Shown here piece after piece: positions 49,058 to 61,716 of a DNA stretch of 64,000 bases. This DNA is from Anseranas semipalmata (Eukaryota > Chordata > Aves > Anseriformes > Anseranatidae). The DNA lies in the NCBI GenBank assembly GCA_013399115.1, contig VXAA01005245.1, positions 441,486 through 505,485 on the forward strand, read 5' to 3'. Within the stretch, counting starts at the first letter, position 1, and every line of letters begins with the position of its first letter. The position numbers and the translations under genes are program-made. The notes below the pieces were generated by a model. The model had not been told where the DNA came from. It saw only the letters and a list, made by a program, of their open reading frames with translations, and did no database searches.

Positions 49058-51460
49058 TATCTGCATCCTTTTTATTCACTGAGAAAGGCAAAGGCAAGTA
49101 TGAATGAGGCTGGGAAGAGGGAGTACACACCTTGCTTTCCCACAGGGGTCATGAATTTCCCAGGTTTTCTAAGCAGTCTCTGCACGTCAGCTTCAAAGCA
49201 GCACAATTCTAGGATTTAGAGGGAAGATGTTAAGGTCGTGATGTCTGTTTGAACAATATCTCAAAGAGTTATATTTAGTTATGCTGTACAAAAGCAGTAG
49301 TTATTTAAGAATCAGTGACATATATGAAAAGTGTTCTGTAACAGAAATTAGCACGGGAATAGGACGGAGTTCAAGTGAGCTTGTATAACTGATATTTAAG
49401 AGTTTGTTTTTTCCAGAGGGGAATTTCATAAACTGAATTGCTTTCAAATGTTTCCTTTAAAATGAATAATACATTATCTTAAGAAAGTATAAATCTGTGT
49501 TAAAGTATTAGTGTTTTAATGTGGAGACCTAACATATTCAGTTAACAGAAGGGAAAACGTTAGAGGTTAATAGCAGCATATAAGCCATTGCACCCAAAGC
49601 CAAACTGTAGCATCAGTATGAAATGTCTCCCTAGTACTGCAATCAGAGAATTGTCACTGGCCATTTCTCTGGCAAGACAAAATATTTAAGGAGGATAAGT
49701 TTATTTAAAGTTATGGACCCATCAAGTATGTGTTTTGCCTTAAATATTCTAATGTAAAGAACATTAGAAAAACGGTTTGGATATAAGAACTTTCTGTCCT
49801 TGCCCTCGTAGTGCCCAGGGGGAACTTTCTACTTTGTATATGCTAGAGAATAAATCAGTTCTGAGAAGCAGGACTTTTATGTGTCATGGAACATTCCCAA
49901 TGGAAACTCATGTACATTTTAATATAAATGAGCATTTATCATTTCTAAAGCTTAAAACCTCCATAATTGTCCCCTAACCAGCATTTATACATAATGCCTT
50001 TGTTATTCTGTCAAGCCAATCTTAAGACTTTTTTTCCTGTTATTGCAGAGGCCACTCTTGCAAGGATTATAACAAATATGGAAAGATAAGAGATTTTGGT
50101 ATTTATTCTAAAGCTTAAGGCAGCTTTCCTGCTCTTTGAAGCATAAGCCTCTTTTTAAATTATATCCGAATAGCCAGACATCTTGTGTGAAAAAATGTCT
50201 TACTATGTGAAGGTTTGTGAGATGACCATGGATGACCAAGGGTATCTTCTCTCCTTTAGGAACTGTTGGAAAGAAAAGGAGTCTTCCTTCAGCTCCATGT
50301 GGTTGTTTGAAATTGATTGGTCTGTAAGACTCTTGGTAATTTGTACTGAAAGTCATTTTATTTAGAAACTATGCTAGGGTCATGTTACATATTTTTAACC
50401 TGACTAGTAAGCTGAATCTGCTGAAAAGTTCTCTGCTACAAATAAGACAGTGGGCTAGATCCTGAAGTTTGTGTCATACAGATCAGATCATTTCTTGTTT
50501 CATTGCCATTGTAAGTAACTTTAAGAAACAGAAAAGTTAAGCAATTAGCTATCCCAAGGACAACAGTTTTCTGTGCTATATCAAATCCTCCAGCAGCGTA
50601 GGATCCATATCCATGCTAAATGCAGCCATCACCAAAGATGTCTTTCAAATAGTGGATGAAGTCTTTACTGTAGATGTATTCCAATGTTACATAATAACAT
50701 TCAACAACAGGTTCAGGATGTGTTAGAAAGAGGAGAAAGTATTCACTACAAATTGGTTTACTGATTTGTTTCATTTCTTTTTCCCTTCAGGAGTTACATG
50801 TGATTTGACTGCAATTTTCTAGAATTTATCATTATCTGTTGAATAAGGTCTGTGAATTATTCTTGATCTGTAATTCATTCACAAGTAATCAGTTGGAAGA
50901 TGTACACATTTAAATTCCTTGGTTAAAATGTGTCTGCTGGCTTTGTGGATGAGGACAACTGCTAAAATCCAAGTGGTACTTAATGGTCCCAAACAAGCCC
51001 CAAACCAGTGTATGGCAAGACATACAGCAAAGAGAGGAAGACATATGTTTGACTCTGATGTCTATGCATGTATGCAAGTGTGCTTTGAAAAGTCTGTAAG
51101 CTTTTTGCAATTTATACATAAAACTTGTTCTTTCATTGTACTCTTGCTAGCAAAATGATTCTGAAAAAGGACAGAAAGTGATGCAAATGCAGGCAGAAAA
51201 ATTGTTCTGAAAAAATGACTATTTCTTCTTTATATTTTCCCAAGCTGACTTAGTCCAAAATATTCAGTATTTGCTGTCTGCTAAGACTAAAACCAGTAAG
51301 CTGAGGACTGTAATTTCAACAAAGGTCTTTTAAGATTCAAAATAAATCAAGAAACCAAGCAACATGGAAAACCAAACAACATGATCTATTCTGTGCCTTC
51401 AGCAAATAACTGTTCTGAAATATGACCAAGAAAGGGCATACTGTTAGCTTCATCTAAGAC
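49058..51460. other. AT-rich unique sequence
   Basis: No gene, transposon or notable repeat recognised. Confidence 0.6.
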
Positions 51461-51467
51461 ATACCAG

Positions 51468-51505
51468 AAAAAAAAAAAAAAAACAAACAAACAAACAAGC
51501 AAAAC
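51468..51505 (+). repeat. Poly-A followed by (CAAA)n
   Basis: A run of about 16 A residues, then CAAACAAACAAACAAGCAAAAC. This is the complement of the GTTT repeats elsewhere in the window. Confidence 0.9.
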
Positions 51506-52095
51506 TATATTATTCTAGGAGTGATCTGTTCAGCATTTCCTTGATGTCCTTGCAAGCAACATTTAGTCAAATGAGATTGCACAGTGTTATGCTGACAATC
51601 TTTTCAGAGGAGATGAGACATGACAGAAAGGAGAAACACGGTTACCCAGTGTCAAAAGATTTAGGGCAACAATATCTTAGGCATTAGCATGGAGGCCGGA
51701 GAAGTTCTCTGGTTCTCAGAGAAGTTCATCATCCAAGCTAAACTGCTTACACTCTTCTAGCAGACTATATAAAAGTCTAAGGAGAGGTAAAAGCACATAG
51801 CTCCCATAAAAGGGAGAACTTTCAGTAAACCCTGTAACCTTGGATCAAGAACCAGGAGACTGCAAGCCCTCTGCCTGAGCTAAACAAATCCTCAAAATGA
51901 AGAGCAAAACAACCATTCTCAAAATTGTGGCTAGATTCCAAATGCCAATGCAATGACTTTAGTATTGGGTCTAGAGAGAATGTGTCTCTGAGGAAGATAA
52001 GTTTTCAGGTTTTATTCACTCTGTTTTGTACCGTGCCTTCAGCAGTCCATAGAAGTGCAATTAATGTGAACAGAAACACAGAAACATTTAATGAA
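51506..52095. other. AT-rich unique sequence
   Basis: No gene or repeat recognised. Confidence 0.6.
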
Positions 52096-52215
52096 AGAAA
52101 GAAAAAAAGAAAAAGAAAAAAAGAAAAAAAAAAGAAAAAAAAAGAAAAAGAAAAAGAAAAAGAAAAAGAAAAAGAAAAAGAAAAAGAAAAAGAAAAAGAA
52201 AAAGAAAAAGAAAAA
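52096..52215 (+). repeat. Purine tract ending in perfect (GAAAAA)12
   Basis: Imperfect GAAA/GAAAAA units from 52096, becoming twelve exact GAAAAA units at 52144-52215. The Lys-Glu-rich (plus) and Phe-Ser-rich (minus) open frames across it are translations of the repeat, not proteins. Confidence 0.97.
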
Positions 52216-53999
52216 TACATCTGTATAGGATTCTAGCTCCAGGCAGATTCTGGCACCTTTGCTCACTCCCGTTGAGTAGTGTCAGTCAATTTTTAAAACT
52301 ACAGAAACATCTTCATTTTATGCCACTTCTTTATCTATACTGTTTGTGCTAGAGAATCACATTCCTATCTAAAATGAGTGCTACACAGCTAACATCATCA
52401 CTGTGATTATGTCTTACCATTTGATTGTTCTAACACAGATTATGAGTAACTTATTCATAAGACCTTTTCGTCATATCTGTTAAAACTCTTTGCTAAATAC
52501 AAACTCATTGGCAAGACTTTTATGGCAATATTGTTCAACATGAAAAGCTAAAGATATTTATGATTCAGCCGATGATTTTTGCATGTTTTTTTATTAGTAG
52601 CAGAATCACTTCTTGCTACCTTTTAAGAAGAGATTGGTGTCTATGTCTACTGGAAGACTCATTTCACTAATAGTGGGACAGGTATTAGGAAATTTTGGGT
52701 GAATTGTTTCTTGCTGGTAAAAAAAGAAATGCTGAACGTAATTGGAATGCTTCACATAATGAATTAAGTTTCCCTCCAGTAGACGGGGCGGGGGGGGGCG
52801 TGTCTCAAGATTATTAGTTATGTTTATTCCCTGATAATTTTGGTTAGCTCTCAACTTCATGGTTAAGGTTATCCTACATGAAGGATGAAAAGGGTCATAG
52901 GGAAGAACAGTAAGACAATATCAAATCTCAGTTGGTCTCAGAAACCCTGACTGTCTTTATATACAATGCCTCTCACACAAAGAGGGGACTTTAACATATG
53001 TTATTTTGCAACCTGTTTTTGCAACAGATTTTACAATAACCTCTTGTTATTTATCTGATCAGTGGTAACAAGACTGTTAATAGAAACATGCCCTCACATT
53101 TGTTCAAGAAGGAAAAGGATGATTGAGTCTTTGCTTGCTAACAGCTTTCTACATGCAAAGCTGTCACTTTTTCACTATTACACAGAACTGTTGGCTGTTC
53201 CTAGTGAGAGCCACTACTACATTTGGCTCTCAAAGTTCTGATTCATGACATTTTGCAATATAAGAAAACTCATAATTTTTGAGGTTTTATAGCTCCTATT
53301 GAGACCTTCTCAGTTGTGTGAGTGACAATTGCGTTAAAGGCGAAAGTTTAAAACAATCATGGACTATTTCTACAACAAAAACAAAAAAACAGATAGATGA
53401 TACATGACATCTCCTGAAAAAAAATGACATAGGCAAGAAAATTATGTCATATGTACAGGGTTTTTTATATATTCCCAGGACATGTGAAGGAAGAAGTTCC
53501 TCAAACAGCACTACAGTAGCTCTTAAAACATCTAAGGAAAAAATATCTTAATTTCTTTAATTTCTCTGTCAATATTGCTAAACTAAGTCTCTGTCTCAAT
53601 AGGTGCACTTTTGTCCATTTGAAAACAGTTTCAGTTTGGCAGACCCAAATATTTTATTTCAGTAAGGCAATATTGAAGTAGAAAATTCTGATTCCTTGCA
53701 GGTATATGTTCTACGTTTATAACCTCTGGCATTTTGGTGTCCTATCTGATGGGATGATTGACAGTGACACATTTTTTAGCACTGTATAATTATATTCTGA
53801 GAAAAAGCCAGCATAGGTTTTTCAATTGCCTGAGAACTTTGAGTTAATTTACACTTTAGACAAATCTCTATTTATGGTGTGTGCCTATATGCTTGCCTGT
53901 CAGTGGAGGGAAATTACAAATTATTGAATTTTCTTAAACTGCTTAGGGTACCATATGTTGCTTTGTCTGCATATGGTTTTAGTTTCAGTAAAAGAGGTA
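52216..53999. other. AT-rich unique sequence
   Basis: No gene or transposon recognised. A G-rich patch, GGGGCGGGGGGGGCG, lies at about 52785-52800. Confidence 0.6.
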
Positions 54000-54720
54000 A
54001 TTGCAAGCATATTTTTAGTATAAATATTTAAAAATAAATGCTCAGTTTTAATTTTGCAAGACAAGAAAAAATTTCAATTAAAAATCAATATTGTTCTTCA
54101 GTTTTGTAAGCAAGTGCAGCTCATAAAAAGCACTGCTAAAGTTTAAGTAGCAATTTTAATTCACAGTGAAATGCCAAGAGGGATTGTACAGGTGTGTGTA
54201 TTTGTGAAAGACTAATTTATCAAAACTGTACTTTTAATTTTAGGGAAGAATAAAAGTCTTTTAAAATTATATTTCAAATGAGAATTTATATGCAAATACG
54301 TAGTCATTTTGTTTTCAATGCTCTTTTTGGGGGAAGAAAAAAGTAATCATACCCCTATATCTGTATTTTATCATCAGAATTCAAAGCCTTTATTTTATAT
54401 TTGTTGTAATTAAGTGTAATGAATTATGATGCATTTACATCGATATGCTGTATGTTCTGGAAGACTCTTACTATGCACCATACATGAATGGTAACTCTTT
54501 TGAATGGTATCTCATGTGTATGGCTTTTTCCTGCATTTGAGCCCTTTGACAGTGTTGGGGAATCCAGTCATTTTGCAGATATGAGGCTAGGTGATTGAGC
54601 AGTCTTTACTGATTTGATTAATTTTGGTCTTATCAATGTATGCATATTTATTTATTAAAGTACTAATCAGAAAATATGAACGATTTGTATTATTTAGCCA
54701 CTATTAGGCTGCCAGCTAAA
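54000..54720. promoter_or_regulatory. Candidate conserved non-coding element (low confidence)
   Basis: Non-repetitive AT-rich DNA with several homeodomain-type TAATTA/TTAATT cores and an exact octamer ATGCAAAT at 54290-54297 (the POU-factor consensus). It also has ATCGATATGC near 54440 and TGATTTGATTAATT near 54611. No simple repeat or transposon interrupts about 700 bp. This texture resembles developmental enhancers in gene deserts, but composition alone can produce such motifs, and conservation cannot be tested here. Confidence 0.25.
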
Positions 54721-55188
54721 TCACAAACCCCTCAGTGACTGCACAAACACTTCTCTTTCATCTTTTCTCTCTTCATGCCTTTGCAATTCCTCTCAAGGTC
54801 ACCATACTCTCCATTTCCATCCCTGGCTGTATTTATTCAAGTTCAGAGGGCCACTCCACAGCACTTGTTGTGATTCTTTGAGCACCAAGGTAGCTGCAAC
54901 TGTAATCAGTGTATTTTTTTGCCTGGATCCTGCCTGCAGCCTTGTTTATCACTTGTTTTTCTCCCCTCCCTTGTGTACCCTCTTCTTCCCCCCACGCCCC
55001 TCACCTGCACTCTTGTACTCATTCCTGGCAGGATTTTGTCCTTACAGAAGGCAAGTTTCCATGAGGTTAATTGCAAGGTTAAAATCGAGGCAATAAGAAA
55101 GCCCTCGCAATAGCAAAGAGCAAGGATTGCTATTCTTTCAGCATTCGTAAAAATCAAAAACGCAGTCACACACTGCTTTCCTCTATAG
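54721..55188. other. Unique sequence, partly pyrimidine-rich
   Basis: Pyrimidine-rich from about 54955-55015. The overlapping short open frames on both strands look like chance. No gene recognised. Confidence 0.5.
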
Positions 55189-55203
55189 GCACCAGATGGC
55201 AGC
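55189..55203 (+). promoter_or_regulatory. Candidate CTCF binding site
   Basis: GCACCAGATGGCAGC matches the CTCF core consensus CCANNAGRKGGCRSY at 14 of 15 positions, differing only at the first base. It lies in a locally less AT-rich, non-repetitive segment with several CpGs. Occupancy cannot be judged from sequence. Confidence 0.45.
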
Positions 55204-55920
55204 ATCTGCCAGTGCTGCATTGCATTAGGAGCAGCCCCTGTTCGGAACAGAACTGCGTCAAGCGTTTCAGCAAAGATTTTGAGAAGCAAAAATCTTCACT
55301 ATAGATTAACTCCCTTTCCATTAAAGTTAGCTGCAAAACTCTCAGTGTCTTTATAGAGAAGGTCTGATCCCTACCTCTGAATATCAAGGCCACTGCCCCA
55401 CTAAGGCAACCACATGCTATTCCACCTTAAAACCATATAAGTACTCTTTCTTCCATGACTGCTTATGAAAGGTTTTCCATGTCTCTTTTATATAATGAAC
55501 TTCTAGCTGAAAAATGTGCTTAAATTTCTGCTTATTGCTAACTGAATGAAAATTAATGTCACAATGAACCAAGTGCCCCCAAAACAGGGAACAGTAAGAT
55601 ACAAAGATGAGCATGGACAATATTTAGCAGTGAAATGGTCTAAGGATGAAGTACCTGGCTGGTCAGATTCTTTTCTATACCTTTATTTTGAAAAGATGAT
55701 TAACATTGGTTTGAAGCTGATCTCTAGCACCATAGAAACTTAATTTTCTTTGCTGCAGAACAACTATTCCTGTGCTCATATTTAGAAATGAAAATCTGTT
55801 CCCACAAGAGAAGACTGAAGAAGAAGGCTGGCAGATGATCCTGTTATATTGTGTAGAATCATGCAGGGAAGTGACCTGCATCATTTCATACAAGAGGAAA
55901 TGCATCCCAAACATGGGTAA
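55204..55920. other. Unique sequence
   Basis: No gene or transposon recognised. Short open frames only. Confidence 0.55.
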
Positions 55921-56085
55921 GAATCACAGAATAATTTAGGTTGGAAGGGATCTCTGAAGGTCATCAAGCCCAATTCTTTGTTCAAAGCAGAGCTAACTTT
56001 GATATGAGATCTGTTTGCTCAGAGCCTTGTCGAGACAAGTTTTGAAAATCTTCGGTAATGGTTATTCCACGGTCTCTTTGAGAAG
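55921..56085 (-). mobile_element. CR1 LINE 3' fragment, moderately old
   Basis: GAATCACAGAATAATTTAGG, GTTGGAAGGGATCTCTGAAG, TCATCAAGCCCAATTCTTTG, TTCAAAGCAGAGCTAACTTT and TTTGAAAATCTTCGGTAATG follow the reverse CR1 3'UTR and ORF2-end order, with one recognisable terminal octamer. Truncated at its 5' (right) end. No target duplication seen. Confidence 0.9.
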
Positions 56086-59000
56086 AGAAAGAGTACAAAT
56101 GAAAATAAAAAACACAGGGAAATGTATCTCAGACAGGCACGCTGCAAGTCTCACTGACAGTGTTTATGTGTGTGCAAATGCACATAGAGATACCTGGATA
56201 TGGAGCTGGGGGGCGGAAGGGAGGATCTACACCTGTGCAACATTCTTATGTCTCTGAGGCAGTCTATCCAAAAAGAAACCTGGCAACAGGATCCCTCCCT
56301 TCCCTTGCAAAGTTAGAGGGGGCATGTCTTTCTCTCTCTTGTTGGAGACAGCTTGTTTCATGGAAAAAGAATTTCATGCTGAAAAACTTGAGAATAAATT
56401 GCAGCTATTTTTCATATTTGTGCCCCTCCACTGGATTTTCCCATGAAAAATATCAGCCCCAAGACCTTAAGCTACTAGTAGTGGTCATCATTTCTGTGTA
56501 CAAGGCTCTAAGGCAGCCACAATCTTTATCTTATCTGTTCCTTTCTTCATTTGATTGACTATGAACAACTATTCATAACAGATCTACAATACATTAGACT
56601 ATTCAAGGTGTTAACTCTTGTCAGCCTTCAACTACTAACGCTGGATGAGAAATTCTAGTCCTAAGTAGGTAACTAAGAGGGAAGAAATGAAGGGGAACTA
56701 CATTCATCTGGAAAAAAGAAAATACAAAAATCACCGTATAACCGGCAAGCTGAAAAAAAAGAAACCAAAAGATAAGTAAGCTGTGAGTCACAGTCTGTGC
56801 TCTGTCCTTTTGTTTGTTACTGCTTGATATTGCAATGGGTAACAGCTCTCTAAAATATTAAATGAAAAATAAACATTTTTAGTGCTTGAAAATGCATGTT
56901 TTTAGTTTCACAATGGAGATATTGCTTTCTTAATAAGTTCCAAAACTTTCACCATCTATTGCGAAAAGAGCTCATATCTTAAACTTAAAAATGTCTTAGC
57001 TGAAAAAAAAAGAAAAAAAAGATGAGTATTATGCTCACTGTACTTAGAAGAAATACTGCAATTGAATTGAACACTCAGTTGACAGAATAAAACTCATAGA
57101 AAAGCTCACTTGGTACAAAACAATACAACCTCCAGATTTTATTACAACCAAGCAAGAGTGCATTAAATACACTGTAAAGTAAAAGTTTCTGTCCTTCAAC
57201 TATGTAACTGTCATTATAAATTGAGACCTGTTCATAGATACAGCAAAATTAAATGGAAAACTGCTATTTTTTAGGAATCATTTTATTAATGACAGGTGCC
57301 GTCAGTTTGCCTTTACTGCTATAGCTTGCACAAACTCTTCCAACCTCACAGATGATCCCCAGTTTCAATCCTAAAACATGTTTGTTTCATTTAAAGCATA
57401 GATTAAATGTAGGTAATTATTGAGATGTTATGGAAGATACAGAAATGAAAGTAAAGGACTTGCAAAAGAGAGATGATGGAAGGTATTTGATTCTTCTTCT
57501 TTAAATTACATAGAAGATTTAGAAGAGGACTCAGTAGGGTGAAGTCAAGAGGTTCTGAGAAGGAATAGTAAAAATATTGAGAGAAAAATGACTTTTTTTT
57601 AGTTAATAAGAATCGCACATGTTTATACTTTGTGAGAGAGAACAGGATCACTCCAATGAATTGACAGAGCTTAGAGGATAAGATTAGAATTCAGATAGAG
57701 GAATGTGAGTTTCAAATGGATGCAAATTGTTAGGATGTTAAAAACCTGATGATTTTGAAAGAGTAGCTTCTAGAGTTTGTTCTTAAAAGTACATGAAGGT
57801 AGTGTATAGGTGCAAACTGTCCAAGGAATAAGACAGGACTAGGACAACAGCCAAGTGCTACTACTGAGTTGAAATAATAGCAAGGAAAATGGTGAACAAT
57901 ATCAGAATGTAAAAGATGTCATGAATTCCTGAGGCTCTGCAAGAGTAACCTGAGCCTTACAAGGCTTTGCAGAGTAAGGAAGAGAACGGGAGAGTACACA
58001 ACATATGGAAAAGCTTACAAAGTCTGAGATGAACACCTGCACTGCTTGTCCTGAGCTTGCTCATTGTGACCTGGGCACTTGCAGACACCCGGGGAGGGTG
58101 TGGCTTGGGGAGGGTGTCTGGTGAGGCTATGGCAGCGGCAGCACTGATGAGAATGCAGACATGCACTTGTTGCAAACCGCCTCTCTGACTAGAGCAACTT
58201 TGTGAGTGCTCACAACACTTATTGAAGACAACATTTAGAAAATTACCATTATTTTTTATTGGATCAATCATTTCTCTGACAAAATACCAGTGAACCACTG
58301 GGTGCTTGAGATCTAGAATTTGAAGCTTTAGACATGTTTTAGTGATTCTATAGTAAGAGAGAAAAAATAATCTACAGAAATTCTACAGTATCTGAAGGTG
58401 ACTGAAGTAAAATGTTGAGTCACTCCTTAATCCTGTAGGTAGAAATTTGTGCAAGATAGATGATTTTGAAAGCTGGAAAGTAATTAGATCTTCAAGCAAA
58501 AAATACACAAGCTGTTGTGTATGCAAAAGCTTTCTTCTATCTTCATTAAATTTAGGTATGTCAGACCATGCTTTTAAGCTAAATTAATTCAAAATTTCAT
58601 AATGTTCCAACACCTAGCATTCATATATGTATTATTCTGTATATTAAAATGAATACCTGCACAAATATTCACTTGGCTGCCTTTATAAAATCTGCATCAG
58701 AAATGTCCAAAGGTTAATTATACGGAGATAAGTATTTAAATAACTGAGATTTCAAGGGCTTTAAAAATGTCAGATAATGATTTTACTTTCTCTGATGCCC
58801 AGTGTGAACATTTGGTTTGACATACATTACATCAGCAGTATCAGACAGCAGCAGTGTGCTTTTGTATACATATCAGTCTAGGTCCTTTACGGTAACTTTT
58901 TGAGACACAGACAAAAAATCCACTGCCAGTATTTTCCTTCTCTCAAAGTATACTATAATCCTTTGGTGTCTGTATATAATTTATGAGGAGTAGAAAGCCA

Positions 59001-60555
59001 TTCTGTCAGCACCTGTGTAGTGAGATAAAATAAATGAGCTCTGCTTTTCCAGACACATTTTGTACTAAGATAGCTATTTAAGAGCACACAGCAGATAAAA
59101 TATGAAGACAAGAACACAGTCAAACCAAAGGTTCTTTTTGCCCTGCTTCTTTTTCATCAGTGGCCAGTAACGTATGCTTAGGGAAAAAGTATATAGGAAA
59201 CCAGGAATATACAGATTTTTCTTTTCCCTGGTATACACTCACAGCCTCTTGCAAACAGCGCTGTAGATGTTCTCTACCCTCGAAGTCAAATTTAGACCAC
59301 TGACTGAGTAGAGATTCTGTTTCAAAATATGGAAATAAGTTCATTTTTGAACTCAGCAATACTTTTGACTTCATCCTCTAGCAATGAATTTCACATTTTA
59401 ATAGTGTAAATTATTATTAATACATGAAAAATCCATGTACTCAGTTCATTTAACATCTGCTACCTCGGATGTCCTCTACTTCATGTATAGCAAGAGGTAG
59501 AAAACTTCTTTTACTTTTTCTGTGCCGTTCTTAATACTTACCAGTGTAATCTATTGGACTGCAGAAGGCCACGTCTTCACTACAAGAGAGAATGACAAGC
59601 AGTTTGCATGAGCTGCAAAAGATAATTAGTATTTATAGCTAATATTATAACCCACATTACAGCATATCTCATAGAAATAGGATTGGAGGCAATTCATAAC
59701 CCCATCCCTAACATTGGCTAGATTATTATTTAAAGCAATTTTTCCAGCTGGAAATCAGTCCATTGAGAAGTGATGGGTTCACAATTAAATTTTCAGGTTC
59801 ATGACAGGAAATACTATGGTAACATTTCCTTGGATGCCCTTCAAGATGCTTACCAAGTGGGGAAATGCAACGTAATGGAAGACTTCATAGACTTCCACGT
59901 AAACAAGGAATACTTTTCCCTAAAATTTTCAATTTTCACCTTGTTTGTAAATGAAACTTTTATCATTCCCTCTTATTTTTACATCCCATTTATTCTTATG
60001 ATACAGGATTTTTTTTTTTCCAGATAACTTGGCAGCTCTGCCAAAAAAAAATCAGAATGTTAAGGAATATAACAGATTTGTTTGGCTGCACTCACTGTTC
60101 AGGGAAAACAGAATTACAGGCAAGAGACCAGAAAGCAACGATTTCTGGTAATGGGTAAACTGCAGTGGCTGATAACAGCTCTGAAATACTGAATAATCAT
60201 AATGCATAATCATATGGGTAGCTGTCAGAACACAATGAAAGTAAATATCATACTTTAAGAAATACACAAATTATCCATGTGGAAGATTTCTGAGTAGTTC
60301 TGTAACATTGCTGTCATATAAGATAACTTCAAACAATAGTAGTGGGCAGGAGTACTTGAAATAATTGCTCTATGGATATAATTTTTAGTTATGCAACATT
60401 ATGTCTATTTCTTTTATTTGGCTAGTATTCTCTGGAATTAATCCCTGTTCCATTCTTGGAAACAGTTTCATGGCTATTCCAATTCTTATTTCAGAGTTAA
60501 CTAATCTAAAACAAAAATAGTACAAAAGTTTTTGTTCAGACCCATATAGATACTC
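56086..60555. other. AT-rich unique sequence
   Basis: No gene or transposon recognised. A GC-richer pocket at about 58000-58200 contains two GGGGAGGGTGT copies 16 bp apart (58091 and 58107). Open frames at 56160-56558, 57957-58298 and 59770-60027 have no recognisable features. Confidence 0.55.
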
Positions 60556-60557
60556 AT

Positions 60558-60580
60558 GTTTGTTTGTTTGTTTGTTTTTT
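60558..60580 (+). repeat. (GTTT)n simple repeat
   Basis: Four to five GTTT units ending in a T6 run. Confidence 0.9.
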
Positions 60581-60846
60581 CACTCAATAATATGTGCAAA
60601 GTTTCAAAGACTTGAAGGAGGGAGAGAAGCCAACAGTCACTGAGATAGCTGTAGCCTCAGTGTGGATTAATTACTACATGTTTAACTGAACTAAATGACA
60701 GTAATATTTTTGATAGCTTAGAAAATCTGAGAGGAGCTAAAAATCTGTCTTCAGTTACAACTGAATTTGATTTCCAGAAGACAGTGAAATGAAAGAAGAG
60801 AAGTGAAACAGGAAATTAAATAAACTTTCTAAGACTACATATTTGG

Positions 60847-60888
60847 GGGTTTTGGTTTTTGTTGTTGTTGTTGTTGTTGTTTTGTTTT
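60847..60888 (+). repeat. (GTT)n trinucleotide tract
   Basis: GGTTTTGGTTTTT leads into about seven GTT units at 60861-60881, then TTTGTTTTC. Confidence 0.9.
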
Positions 60889-61624
60889 CACTTAGTTTTG
60901 CTTGTTTCAACACTGAAAAAACATCACCATAGCAGATGTGACAAAAGAAATTAGTTTAATTGGTGTACTTTCACCACTCTGTATGACAGACATTTGAAAA
61001 CATTTAGTCTTTGTGGAAAAAATTTAATGGGAATGATACAAGTGGTTTTCATCTCATGTGTCAATGAAAAGTATAGACTTTGGCTGATAAACAGTCAGCC
61101 AAAAAATGGCTTTACTGGAAAATGCTATAGTTGAACATCATAAATCTCCAGTCATTGTTAGCAAGAGCCTCCTGTGTCACACACAGCGTGTTCAGTGTCT
61201 CCACCTCTGTGAGGGACGCTGTGAATCCTAGGAGTCCTTGACAACAAAGAATCATTGAGATGGAGTCTGGCAAGACATGGGTGGGCCACAGAGAAAAATG
61301 CAGTCATAGGACCAATGAGGCCCTACAGAAACACCTTCCAAGTATGCTAGTGTTTAGACAGTTTGGATTTTCTATAAAGCCCAACTTTTTCCATAGAAAA
61401 GAGCTAAATGAAAACCAGCCAATATTTCAATCTTCTTTAAAAAAACAACCTCAGCTGAAAAATGGGAACTACCTGCAAACTAGATGCAAAAAAAATCATC
61501 TGCAACTAAAAAGTACATTGAGGTGAGTAACAGCCTAGGATCATAGTACAGATCACAGCAGGTTCTTATGTGGAGTGACCAAGAGCTTCATTAAACACCT
61601 GAAATCTTACTCTTTCATTTCCTT
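60889..61624. other. Unique sequence
   Basis: No gene or transposon recognised. A short hairpin lies at 61079-61103 (TTTGGCTGA / TCAGCCAAA, 7-nt loop). Confidence 0.55.
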
Positions 61625-61716
61625 GTGTTTGGTTGGTTGGCTTGCTGTTTGTTCGTTTTTGTTTGGTTTGCTTTTTATTTTTTTGTTGTTGTTGTTTTGT
61701 TTTGTTTGTTTGTTTT
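61625..61716 (+). repeat. T/G-rich tract with GGTT, GTT and GTTT units
   Basis: GGTTGGTTGG at the left, GTTGTTGTTG in the middle and GTTTGTTTG at the right. The 83-codon open frame at 61625-61876 is largely a translation of this tract. Confidence 0.85.

Noticed and set aside
52005..52266. Lys/Glu-rich and Phe/Ser-rich open frames on both strands
   Set aside because: They are translations of the GAAAAA simple repeat.
54906..55289. 127-codon minus-strand open frame near the CTCF-like site
   Set aside because: Its basic C-terminal part comes from a pyrimidine-rich tract and no family is recognisable.
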